Origin: RGIG426 sp045639905 | GTDB lineage: Bacteria; Bacillota; Clostridia; Oscillospirales; Acutalibacteraceae | Assembly: GCA_045639905.1 (NCBI GenBank) | Contig: JAZUDZ010000009.1 | Coordinates: 1 to 14,959 of the forward strand | Direction: 5' to 3' | DNA length: 14,959 nucleotides | Part shown: one piece after another, positions 1 to 5,181 of the stretch | Layout of the letters: each line of letters opens with the position of its first letter | Position numbering within the stretch: position 1 is the first letter of the stretch | Made by a program: the position numbers and the translations under genes | Notes under the pieces: model-generated | What the model was told of the DNA's origin: nothing | What the model saw: only the letters and a program-made list of their open reading frames with translations | The model's database searches: none

Positions 1-140
1 TAGAGGCGATGTGGACACGCCTGTAAGAATAAGGGTGGCCTGAAATCAGGTGGAAACTTAAATACCAAACTTCTTAAACGGAGCCAAATGGCTCCCAGAA
101 GCCCCCACTTCAAGTGTTAACTAAGTGGTGGGTAGTTCAC
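1..140 (+). mobile_element. Right end of an IS200/IS605-type TnpB element (left part outside window)
   Basis: The segment has the usual layout of the right end of Firmicutes IS605/IS1341-type elements. There is a GGAGCC-aaat-GGCTCC hairpin (80-95), then an AGAAG box (97-101), then an imperfect CCCCCACTT/AAGTGGTGGG hairpin (102-132), and the tail GTAGTTCAC ending at about 140. A second, differently looped copy of the same AGAAG...CACTT...AAGTGGTG...GTAG.TCAC pattern lies in reverse at 14799-14851, which supports the call. In this family TnpA (or a trans-acting TnpA) cuts single-stranded DNA next to the subterminal hairpin. The element body, its left end and its TAM lie off the left edge. The exact last base is inferred from the family pattern. 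Confidence 0.75.
2..43 (+). CDS. Possible C-terminal tail of TnpB (partial, 5' end outside window)
   Basis: The frame starting at base 2 stays open for 13 codons, begins RGDVDTP and stops at TGA 41-43. TnpB proteins often end in a short Gly-Asp-Val/Pro tail just upstream of the right-end hairpin, so this is the likeliest frame. Its stop lies 53 bases before the AGAAG box, and one candidate frame in the reverse element at the other end stops 52 bases before its own AGAAG box. The piece is too short to identify by itself and no catalytic residue is visible. The frame beginning at base 3, which stops at 24-26, cannot be excluded. Confidence 0.3.
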   Translation, partial: RGDVDTPVRIRVA

Positions 141-145
141 CACAA

Positions 146-174
146 AGGCGCGCCCTCCAAACGAGAGCGCGCCT
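146..174 (-). terminator. Hairpin terminator after the dockerin gene
   Basis: AGGCGCGC (146-153) pairs perfectly with GCGCGCCT (167-174), and an inner CTC/GAG pairing shortens the loop. It starts about 10 bases after the stop codon of the minus-strand gene. Only three T's follow the stem on the minus strand, so it is a weak intrinsic terminator. The IS right end sits immediately beyond it. Confidence 0.55.
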
Positions 175-184
175 GAAAATTTGT

Positions 185-3088
185 TTAGCCTAATGTTTCA
201 ATCATATGAGCCAGGAACTTACGAATCATCAAAACGTCTTTCATGTCAAGAGACGTATCGACATTCACGTCGGCATTCAGTTGATTGATTTCACCTGCAA
301 GACCTGCCAGGTATTTACGGAGTAATAAGACGTCCTTCATATCGACGACGCCGTCATCATTGGCATCTCCGAGAAGTGTTTCCACATTGCCGGATTCGTC
401 GGACTCATCAGACTCGTCCGGATTTGCCGATTCCTCTTCGGACGGCTCGACAGATTCTTCTTCCGAAGGCTCCGTGGACTCTTCCTCGGAAGGCTCGACG
501 GATTCCTCCGGTTCCTCTACGAAAACACCGGCAAGAGAAATAATGAAAATATCATCCGCCAAATAGGAATGCTCAGCATCCACAATCTCTTTAGAGCCGT
601 TCACGGTAATGGCCGCGTTTTCATCAAAGACATAGCCTTCGTTTGCAACCAAATTCCAGCAGGCGCAGTAAACTTTTCCGGCCGTAAAGGTTTCTTCGGA
701 ATCCACCATGCGGCTTTCAAACACATCCCACCAGCCGGCCATAATGGCGGTATACGGAGCGCCGTCCGGCAAGGTATACTCCAGCTCTCCGACGGTTTCT
801 CCGGCAACCGGGGTGATTTGTGCATCGGCAATTCCAATCTCGGTGATCGGCTCATCGGCCTTAAGCTGCACGGCTTTCGTCAGAATCATAAACTCGGAAC
901 CGGCAATGTCCAAGATACCGGAATGGATCCAGTCATGTGCATCGGTCTGACCGTTAATGCTGACCGTGGCATCCCCCGCAAAGTAATAGCCCTGCTTCGG
1001 TTTTAAATTAAACTGTACGGCGTAGGCATTGCCTTTTTCAAAGACATCATTTTCTTCCATCTCGCCCATGGAAGTATAATTCTTCCAGACCTGGGTTTCA
1101 ATGGTATACGGGGCATCGTCGGATACGGTAGCGCTCATGAGGCTTCCGGCCGTCTCACCGGCAACCGGAATGATATCCGCATCGGCAATCACAATCTCGC
1201 TGATGGCCGTTTTTTCCTGTTCCACAGCTTCCGTCACGTTGGTCCAAACATAGAATATGGTTGCGTCTCCGCTGGCCATACGCGTATCGGATTCAGATAC
1301 GTTGTCGGCTGACCCGTTAATGGTCACCGTGGCGTTTTCATCAAACACATAGCCTTTATCCGCCTTGAATACCCAGTTTCGATCATATTCACTGCCGGCA
1401 TAGAATCCAAAATCGTCTTCCATCCAGAATGCCGGATCGGCTTCACACTGCCATGCCTGCGACTTCGCCGTCATGTGGCAATCCTCCGGAAGTGTATAGG
1501 CCGACAGTTCCCCGGCCGTATAACCGATATACGGCGTGATATCCGCATCGGTAATGGTAATTTCGGAAATCACGGAAGGCGCGACAGCCTCCAGGATCGA
1601 GGCCGCAATCGTGCATCCTCTGAGTTCCGAATCCATATAGAAAAGATTCATACAAACGTTGTCAGAGGACCCGTTTATGGTAATCGTGGGATTCTCGGCA
1701 AAGATATATCCTTTATCCGCCATAATGGACCAGTTCAAATCATATTCGTTGTCGGCTTCAAACGAATCCGCCATATCAAGACATCTCTCCGGTGTCTCAC
1801 ACCACCAGTTCAGAGAAACAACCGTCATATGGCTGTCTTCCGGAAGCGTATAATCCATAAGATCTCCGGCCGTATAGCCGATATACGGTATGATATCCGC
1901 ATCGGTAATGGCAATCTCGGAAATCACGGTCGGTGCCACCGCCTCTGTAAACAAGGCATTGACGTAGAAGATGTCGTTGTAGTTTGTGTCCCTCTCTGTA
2001 TAGTCACTGTAAATATTGTCAGAAGACCCGTTTACGGTAATCGTGGGATTTTCCGCAAAGATATACCCCTTGTCCGCTATGAGCGTCCAGTATTTATCAT
2101 ACACCTTATCCGCTTCAAACACTTCGTCGTCTTCAAGCTGCTCCGCGTGAGGTGTTTCACAATACCAGTACTGAGAGCCCATTTGAAAATGACAATTTTC
2201 CGGAAGGGTAACATCCATCAAATCCGCCGCTTCATATCCGATATACGGCGTGATATCCGCATCGGTAATGGTAATCTCGGAAATGACTGCAACTTCTGCG
2301 GCATCCGTCGGTACGGTTCCGACAAAGAAGCTGGTCGGATCTCCCTCGTCATAGTAGGTATGTTCGTCCGAAACGACATCCGAAGACCCGTTTATGGTAA
2401 CCGTGGGATTTTCGGCAAAGGTATAGCCTTCGTCCGCCGTAAACCACCAGTTTCTATTATATTTCTTGCCCTCTTCGATCACATCATCCTCCCCAAGGGA
2501 TTCGTCGTCCGTTTGACAGTACCAAACCTGCATGTAAACCGAATAATGGCAATCGTCCGGAAGGGTAATGTCCTCAAGGTCCAACGCCTTATATCCGATG
2601 TACGGTGTGATATCCGTACCGGTAAGCGCAATCTTGGAAATAACAGACTCGTCTCCTTCGGTTTTTACTGGCTTGGAAACAACATAAAAGATTTTCGAGT
2701 TACTGTCGTCAATATGTGTCAACTCAACATAGGTGTTGTTGGTAGAACCATTGATGGAAACTACGGCGTTTTCATCAAAGACATACCCTTCATCTGCCTC
2801 AAAGGTCCAGTTCATATCATATTCTTTTCCGGCTTCAAACACAGCTTCATCCGAAAGCTCCTCTTCCGGCGTTTCACACCACCACGTTTGACCGACAGCC
2901 GTATAGTGGCAATCCTCCGGAAGCGTATATTTCATAAGATTTCCGGCTTGTTCACCGACAATCGGCTCCACATCCGCGTTCATAATGGTAATTTCGGAAA
3001 TGACAATGTCCTCTGCAAAAGACACAATCGGCAGTGTCAAAAGCAAAAGTGTCATCGCCAAAATTACGGCCAACATTTTTTTCATCAT
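185..3088 (-). CDS. Secreted seven-repeat protein with C-terminal type I dockerin
   Basis: This is an exported protein of 967 residues. Residues 1-25 form a signal peptide (MMKK, then a Leu-rich core, predicted cut after VSFA). Next come seven repeats of ~118 residues, each opening with an ISEI-like strand, then IxPYIGYxAGxL, TLPEDCH, a W-rich strand, Y(D/N)xxW, (D/E)xGYxF and a TINGS strand. A linker of about 47 residues is built of Glu/Ser/Pro. The last ~63 residues are a type I dockerin with two intact calcium loops (GDANDDGVVDMKD and NADVNVDTSLDMKD), which in this family binds a cohesin on a scaffoldin. No catalytic domain is seen, so the repeats probably bind or space something. The start is set by AAAGGAG (3094-3100): ATG 3088 (5-nt spacing) or ATG 3085 (8 nt) fit, while GTG 3094 overlaps the SD and is unlikely. 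No cohesin is in the window. Confidence 0.9.
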   Translation of the reverse strand: MMKKMLAVILAMTLLLLTLPIVSFAEDIVISEITIMNADVEPIVGEQAGNLMKYTLPEDCHYTAVGQTWWCETPEEELSDEAVFEAGKEYDMNWTFEADEGYVFDENAVVSINGSTNNTYVELTHIDDSNSKIFYVVSKPVKTEGDESVISKIALTGTDITPYIGYKALDLEDITLPDDCHYSVYMQVWYCQTDDESLGEDDVIEEGKKYNRNWWFTADEGYTFAENPTVTINGSSDVVSDEHTYYDEGDPTSFFVGTVPTDAAEVAVISEITITDADITPYIGYEAADLMDVTLPENCHFQMGSQYWYCETPHAEQLEDDEVFEADKVYDKYWTLIADKGYIFAENPTITVNGSSDNIYSDYTERDTNYNDIFYVNALFTEAVAPTVISEIAITDADIIPYIGYTAGDLMDYTLPEDSHMTVVSLNWWCETPERCLDMADSFEADNEYDLNWSIMADKGYIFAENPTITINGSSDNVCMNLFYMDSELRGCTIAASILEAVAPSVISEITITDADITPYIGYTAGELSAYTLPEDCHMTAKSQAWQCEADPAFWMEDDFGFYAGSEYDRNWVFKADKGYVFDENATVTINGSADNVSESDTRMASGDATIFYVWTNVTEAVEQEKTAISEIVIADADIIPVAGETAGSLMSATVSDDAPYTIETQVWKNYTSMGEMEENDVFEKGNAYAVQFNLKPKQGYYFAGDATVSINGQTDAHDWIHSGILDIAGSEFMILTKAVQLKADEPITEIGIADAQITPVAGETVGELEYTLPDGAPYTAIMAGWWDVFESRMVDSEETFTAGKVYCACWNLVANEGYVFDENAAITVNGSKEIVDAEHSYLADDIFIISLAGVFVEEPEESVEPSEEESTEPSEEESVEPSEEESANPDESDESDESGNVETLLGDANDDGVVDMKDVLLLRKYLAGLAGEINQLNADVNVDTSLDMKDVLMIRKFLAHMIETLG
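429..500 (-). repeat. Three tandem 24-bp units coding the SEP/SEEE linker
   Basis: Three tandem 24-base units (429-452, 453-476, 477-500) plus a partial fourth encode the eight-residue repeat S(V/T)EPSEEE in front of the dockerin. The linker is strongly acidic and probably extended, keeping the dockerin away from the repeat domains. Short tandem units like this can change copy number by slippage. Confidence 0.8.
518..3007 (-). repeat. Seven ~118-residue repeat domains in the dockerin protein
   Basis: Seven tandem units each contain ISEI.I.DADI.P, a TLP(E/D) strand, a Trp-containing strand, a GYxF(A/D)EN turn and a final (T/S)(I/V)NGS strand. Units 3 to 5 are the most alike (PYIGYTAGDL form). 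Units 6 and 7 have diverged (PVAGETxGxL, Cys largely lost). Unit 1 has PIVGEQAGNL. Most units have a Cys in the DCH motif and another in the W(W/Y)C(E/Q)T motif, which could form a disulfide outside the cell. The fold is not identified; the pattern suggests a beta-sandwich. Confidence 0.85.
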
Positions 3089-3135
3089 CAGCACTCCTTT
3101 TTGTAAATTTCTTCATGAAAAAATAGTACATATAT

Positions 3136-3165
3136 ATTTTATCATAACTTCCCATTCGCTCGCAA
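3136..3165 (-). promoter_or_regulatory. Candidate promoter for the dockerin gene
   Basis: On the minus strand TTGCGA (3165-3160) and TAAAAT (3141-3136) are separated by 18 bp, a near-consensus housekeeping promoter. The predicted start is near 3129, giving a leader of about 40 nt before ATG 3088. It diverges from the WYL promoter at 3214-3249, so a regulator bound there could affect both. Confidence 0.5.
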
Positions 3166-3213
3166 CCTTTTTGACAGCCCAGAAATGACAACTTTTTTCA
3201 AAAAAACCGATTT

Positions 3214-3249
3214 CATGTGACAAATTTAGTACATGACATGGTATATACT
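3214..3249 (+). promoter_or_regulatory. WYL operator-promoter copy A (autoregulatory site)
   Basis: A 22-bp dyad CATGT-N3-AAATTT-N3-ACATG (3214-3235) is followed by a -10 box TATACT at 3244-3249. The same dyad with a -10 box at exactly the same offset (30 bases from the first C) occurs at 4276 and 4492. No good -35 box is present; the dyad occupies that space, as expected for an operator. It lies 47-82 bp upstream of the WYL start codon, so autoregulation is the simplest reading. Confidence 0.7.
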
Positions 3250-3295
3250 CAAGGCACACAGGAAAACTGTGAATTTGATTTTGGGAGGTTGTCCC

Positions 3296-4273
3296 GTGGA
3301 AAAACACTTAGTACCTCTTGCTATCTTGCAGATTTTACGTCAGCACTCCGATCAGTCGCACAAACTGACGCAGGATCAGGTTTTGGCCTATTTGTCGGAA
3401 GAATACGGCATTCAGGTTGAGCGCCGTTCCGTCTCCCGCCAGGTGGATTCTCTGATTGCCGCCGGTATAGACATTGTCAAAGCCGGGCGTGGTGTATATC
3501 TCGCCGGCAATTTGTTTGACTTTGACGACTCGGAACTGAAGGTCCTGATGGACGCCGTGGTTTCTTCCTCCTACATCCCCGCGGAAATGGCCACTGATCT
3601 CATTGGGAAACTCCGCAATCTTTCCGGAGACTTTTTTCCCGAAGACAATTTGCCCGTGGTGGAAACCTCCGGCCGCTCCAAGAACAAAGTTCTTTTCCTG
3701 AATGTGGAACTGATCCAGGAAGCCATTCGGAAAAAGAGAAAGATTGCGTTTGATTACTATCGCCTTGCTCCTTCCATGGAACTGGAGCTTAAAGACCACT
3801 TACAGGTCAGCCCCTATATGACCATCGTCAAAAACCAGCGCTACTACCTCCTCTGTCACCACGAGGGACGGGAAGATATCGCATTTTTGCGGCTGGACCT
3901 GATCAAAAACGTGGAAATTCTCGGCAAGCACGCCTTGCCGATTACCTCGGCCGCGTCGTATCTCAAAGCTCCGCCGACACAAAAAGATCTGGCCGTCCGG
4001 TACCCGTACCTGTTCTCCGGTCCCTGCAGCCCGATGATGCTTCGGGTTAAGAAAGATTCTTTGTATACCGTTGTCGACTGGTTCGGAGATTCCATTGTCT
4101 GTCGGGAACTTCCCGGCACGGATTTGGTGGAAGTATCTTTAACCGCCAACCTGAACGCCATGGTTTACTGGTGCCTGCAGTATTCGGACGGAGTGGAACT
4201 TGTTTCCCCGCCGAAAGCCCGGGAACTGATTCGAAACAAACTGGAACATGCCTTAAAAATGTACAAAGGCTGA
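3296..4273 (+). CDS. WYL-domain transcriptional regulator (wHTH-WYL-WCX)
   Basis: This is a 325-residue cytoplasmic DNA-binding regulator. Residues ~5-72 form a winged helix-turn-helix (LAILQIL, then RRSVSRQVDSLIAAGIDI, then a Gly-rich wing). Residues ~136-215 form the WYL domain, whose name triad appears here as Y183-Y184-L185 in RYYLLC. Residues ~245-322 match the C-terminal WCX extension (LRV, DWFG, V.L.AN..AMVYWCLQ). This order and length match the CapW/BrxR type of WYL regulators, which in other bacteria bind inverted repeats in their own promoters and often control phage-defence genes. WYL domains are thought to sense nucleic acid or small ligands. GTG 3296 was chosen because GGGAGG (3283-3288) lies 7 nt upstream; the in-frame ATG 3233 has no SD and lies inside the operator. 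Operator copies flank the gene on both sides. Confidence 0.9.
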   Translation: MEKHLVPLAILQILRQHSDQSHKLTQDQVLAYLSEEYGIQVERRSVSRQVDSLIAAGIDIVKAGRGVYLAGNLFDFDDSELKVLMDAVVSSSYIPAEMATDLIGKLRNLSGDFFPEDNLPVVETSGRSKNKVLFLNVELIQEAIRKKRKIAFDYYRLAPSMELELKDHLQVSPYMTIVKNQRYYLLCHHEGREDIAFLRLDLIKNVEILGKHALPITSAASYLKAPPTQKDLAVRYPYLFSGPCSPMMLRVKKDSLYTVVDWFGDSIVCRELPGTDLVEVSLTANLNAMVYWCLQYSDGVELVSPPKARELIRNKLEHALKMYKG

Positions 4274-4275
4274 TT

Positions 4276-4311
4276 CATGTGGAATTTTTCGGACATGAGA
4301 TATGGTAGAAT
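4276..4311 (+). promoter_or_regulatory. WYL-type operator-promoter copy B
   Basis: The dyad CATGTGGAA-TTT-TTCGGACATG (4276-4297) begins two bases after the WYL stop codon. Its -10 box TAGAAT (4306-4311) is preceded by TGG, making an extended -10. Half-sites, spacing and -10 offset match copies A and C. It should start an RNA near 4318. Confidence 0.75.
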
Positions 4312-4317
4312 ACAGTC

Positions 4318-4431
4318 AAACAAGAAACGTATGGTTTTTCGGCCGAAGGGTGTACACCCTCTCTTGCTCCTTTCTCCATCTTTCGGATGTCTATCTCCTT
4401 TCGGATGTTCGATTCTCCTTCGGCCATTTTT
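4318..4431 (+). ncRNA. Predicted small RNA 1 with anti-SD motifs
   Basis: Downstream of operator copy B is a ~114-nt transcript-like unit. GGCCGAAGG (4341-4349) pairs with CCTTCGGCC (4417-4425), which is followed by ATTTTT (4426-4431), so the closing stem can also terminate. The large loop holds CTCCTTTC at 4367-4374 and 4395-4402, CTCCTTC at 4415-4421, a GGGTGT/ACACCC palindrome (4348-4359) and a direct repeat CTTTCGGATGT (4380-4390, 4398-4408). CUCCUUUC is the anti-Shine-Dalgarno sequence of the 16S rRNA tail, so the RNA could pair with ribosome binding sites. No plausible ORF with an SD is present. The minus strand lacks a U-run after the stem, which favours plus-strand transcription. I do not recognise the family. 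Confidence 0.6.
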
Positions 4432-4434
4432 CGC

Positions 4435-4468
4435 GGTGTCTGCCCGAAACCAATCCCGGGCAGACACC
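4435..4468 (+). other. Perfect 12-bp hairpin between the two sRNA units
   Basis: GGTGTCTGCCCG (4435-4446) and CGGGCAGACACC (4457-4468) form a perfect stem with a 10-nt loop. No U-run follows on either strand, so it is not a standard intrinsic terminator. It could be a 3' stabilising stem of readthrough RNA 1 or a protein-binding site. Confidence 0.6.
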
Positions 4469-4491
4469 CTATACAAAACCCGCTTGTCTGC

Positions 4492-4527
4492 CATGTGGAA
4501 AATTTCGGACATGGCGTATGCTATACT
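4492..4527 (+). promoter_or_regulatory. WYL-type operator-promoter copy C
   Basis: The dyad CATGTGGAAAATTTCGGACATG minus its last two bases spans 4492-4511, ending ACATG at 4513. It is followed by the extended -10 box TGC-TATACT (TATACT 4522-4527). It shares CATGTGGAA and TTTCGGACATG with copy B. A transcript would start near 4534. Confidence 0.75.
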
Positions 4528-4533
4528 TAAGCC

Positions 4534-4662
4534 AGAACAAAAAACATTCATTTTTCATTTCTCCATCGCCGGGGAACCCGTAAGCATCTCCTTTCAATTT
4601 GCTTGTTAGTCATATTCAAACCTCCTTTCTTTAATTTTGTTGTGCCTCCCCGGCGACTTTTT
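4534..4662 (+). ncRNA. Predicted small RNA 2 with 16S-tail-like anti-SD motifs
   Basis: TCGCCGGGG (4566-4574) pairs perfectly with CCCCGGCGA (4648-4656), followed by CTTTTT (4657-4662), a terminator-like end. The ~73-nt loop contains CTCCTTTC at 4588-4595 and again at 4622-4629. The second sits in ACCTCCTTTCT (4620-4630), which equals the last bases of Firmicutes 16S rRNA (ACCUCCUUUCU). The layout (operator, promoter, closing stem, anti-SD loop, U-run) copies that of the RNA at 4318-4431. The minus strand has an SD-like GGAGG followed by ATG (4613-4611) and a 20-codon frame, but no terminator or promoter supports it. A role in pairing with mRNA ribosome binding sites, or as a ribosome mimic, is inferred. 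Confidence 0.65.
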
Positions 4663-4670
4663 GTATGGAT

Positions 4671-4691
4671 CGGCTCACGAGCAGCCGTTTT
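4671..4691 (+). terminator. Weak backup terminator hairpin
   Basis: CGGCT (4671-4675) and AGCCG (4683-4687) form a 5-bp stem with a 7-nt loop, followed by TTTT. It lies just after the U-run of the predicted RNA at 4534-4662 and could catch readthrough. Confidence 0.35.
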
Positions 4692-4739
4692 AAATATGCT
4701 TTTCACTGTATTGTACCCTATAACAGGGAGGAAATTGCT

Positions 4740-4853
4740 TTGATCACACTATATTTAATTTTCAAACTGATATGTCATCCATTCCAGACGCTCAAGAGAG
4801 GTTCTATTCTAACGCTTGGATTCTTTCATTTTCTATTCAAGGAAAAGTGGTAA
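4740..4853 (+). CDS. Possible 37-residue hydrophobic small protein
   Basis: A TTG codon at 4740 lies 8 nt after GGGAGG (4726-4731) and opens a 37-codon frame ending at TAA 4851-4853. The product would be hydrophobic at the start (LITLYLIFKLI) and basic at the end (FKEKW), like a small membrane peptide. There is no recognised family and the codon choice is not distinctive. The stop codon falls in the loop of an AAAGTG/CACTTT hairpin (4844-4862). I see nothing else coding between 4663 and 4880. This is a weak call; it may be chance. Confidence 0.2.
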   Translation: MITLYLIFKLICHPFQTLKRGSILTLGFFHFLFKEKW

Positions 4854-4941
4854 CCTCACTTTGATGCCAGGTAATCATAATTTTTGCCGGGGCGGACGTT
4901 CGGTTCATCTCCGCCGACGAAGACCCGGGGAAGCTTTGTGG

Positions 4942-5053
4942 CCTTCCCGCTCCGGCTCTCCTTTCTTCGACCACCTTTCTTTCGCCGGGAAGGTTGTAAG
5001 CATCTCCTTTCTCCTTTCTCTTTTGTTCTCTTTTTCTTCTCGGCGAATGTTTT
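4942..5053 (+). ncRNA. Predicted small RNA 3, paralogue lacking the WYL operator
   Basis: TTCGCCGGGAAG (4981-4992) pairs with CTTCTCGGCGAA (5036-5047, one G-U pair), followed by TGTTTT (5048-5053). The loop carries two overlapping CTCCTTTC copies (5004-5011, 5011-5018). An outer arm CCTTCCCG (4942-4949) can compete for CGGGAAGG (4986-4993), and its loop has another CTCCTTTC (4958-4965). The 16 bases GTAAGCATCTCCTTTC (4996-5011) are identical to 4580-4595 in the RNA at 4534-4662, at the same place after the 5' arm, so the two are related. No operator dyad and no clear promoter is seen upstream, so the 5' end is unknown. It may extend back to the GGCGGA/TCCGCC hairpin at 4891-4915. Confidence 0.45.
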
Positions 5054-5056
5054 CGA

Positions 5057-5092
5057 AAAAGCCCGACTCGTTCCCCTTCGAGCCGGGCTTTT
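5057..5092. terminator. Strong bidirectional intrinsic terminator
   Basis: AAAAGCCCGACTCG (5057-5070) pairs with CGAGCCGGGCTTTT (5079-5092), 13 of 14 pairs with one A-C mismatch and an 8-nt loop. It has T4 on the plus side and T5 on the minus side, so it can stop transcription both ways. It isolates the small-RNA region from the helix-turn-helix gene. Confidence 0.8.
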
Positions 5093-5146
5093 CTATCGGC
5101 AAGTTTTGATGAAAATTGACAATAATTATTGTGTTTTTGCCGATAG
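5093..5146 (+). promoter_or_regulatory. Palindromic promoter/leader region of the HTH gene
   Basis: CTATCGGCAA (5093-5102) and TTGCCGATAG (5137-5146) form a perfect 10-bp inverted repeat. Inside it lies a perfect 14-bp palindrome ACAATAATTATTGT (5119-5132) that overlaps a consensus -35 box TTGACA (5116-5121). A matching -10 box is poor (GATAGA, 20-bp spacing). The arrangement suggests an operator over a promoter, possibly bound by the small HTH protein encoded 36 bases downstream; that is inference. Confidence 0.45.
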
Positions 5147-5181
5147 AGTGCTTACTTACTTAACGAAAAGGAGGTGGAAGT

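Larger units (their letters stand above)
1..156 (+). ncRNA. Predicted TnpB omega-RNA (reRNA), 3' part with guide
   Basis: In IS200/IS605 elements the omega-RNA covers the end of tnpB and the right end and runs past the element boundary, so the first ~16-20 flanking bases act as the guide. Here the scaffold would include the two hairpins at 80-95 and 102-132. The guide would be read from about 141 onward, into the GC-rich terminator next to the dockerin gene. The scaffold hairpins are seen directly; guide use is inferred from the family. The 5' end is outside the window. Confidence 0.55.

Noticed and set aside
420..510. Short tandem repeats as a CRISPR array
   Set aside because: The 24-bp units are directly adjacent without spacers and encode the SEPSEEE linker.
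1475..3106. 543-codon open frame on the plus strand opposite the dockerin gene
   Set aside because: It lies antisense to a clear repeat protein with signal peptide and dockerin. The long frame is a by-product of the repeated codon pattern and shows no start signal or domain.
4165..4551. 128-codon minus-strand frame across the WYL 3' end and the first RNA
   Set aside because: It contains two FHM-like repeats that are only the translation of operators B and C, overlaps the WYL gene, and has no supported start.
4277..4609. 110-codon plus-strand frame across the RNA units
   Set aside because: It begins inside operator B, upstream of the predicted transcript start, and crosses a second promoter and several stems. 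It has no SD and no recognisable protein feature.
4620..4630. Fragment of a 16S rRNA gene
   Set aside because: Only the terminal eleven bases match; the sequence before it does not follow the conserved GGCUGGAUC end of 16S.
4905..5102. Minus-strand frame over the third RNA with SD-like GAAAGGAG before ATG
   Set aside because: The SD-like sequences are the complements of the CTCCTTTC motifs. The product is low-complexity and basic, and the U-runs after the stems are on the plus strand only. A small peptide is not fully excluded.
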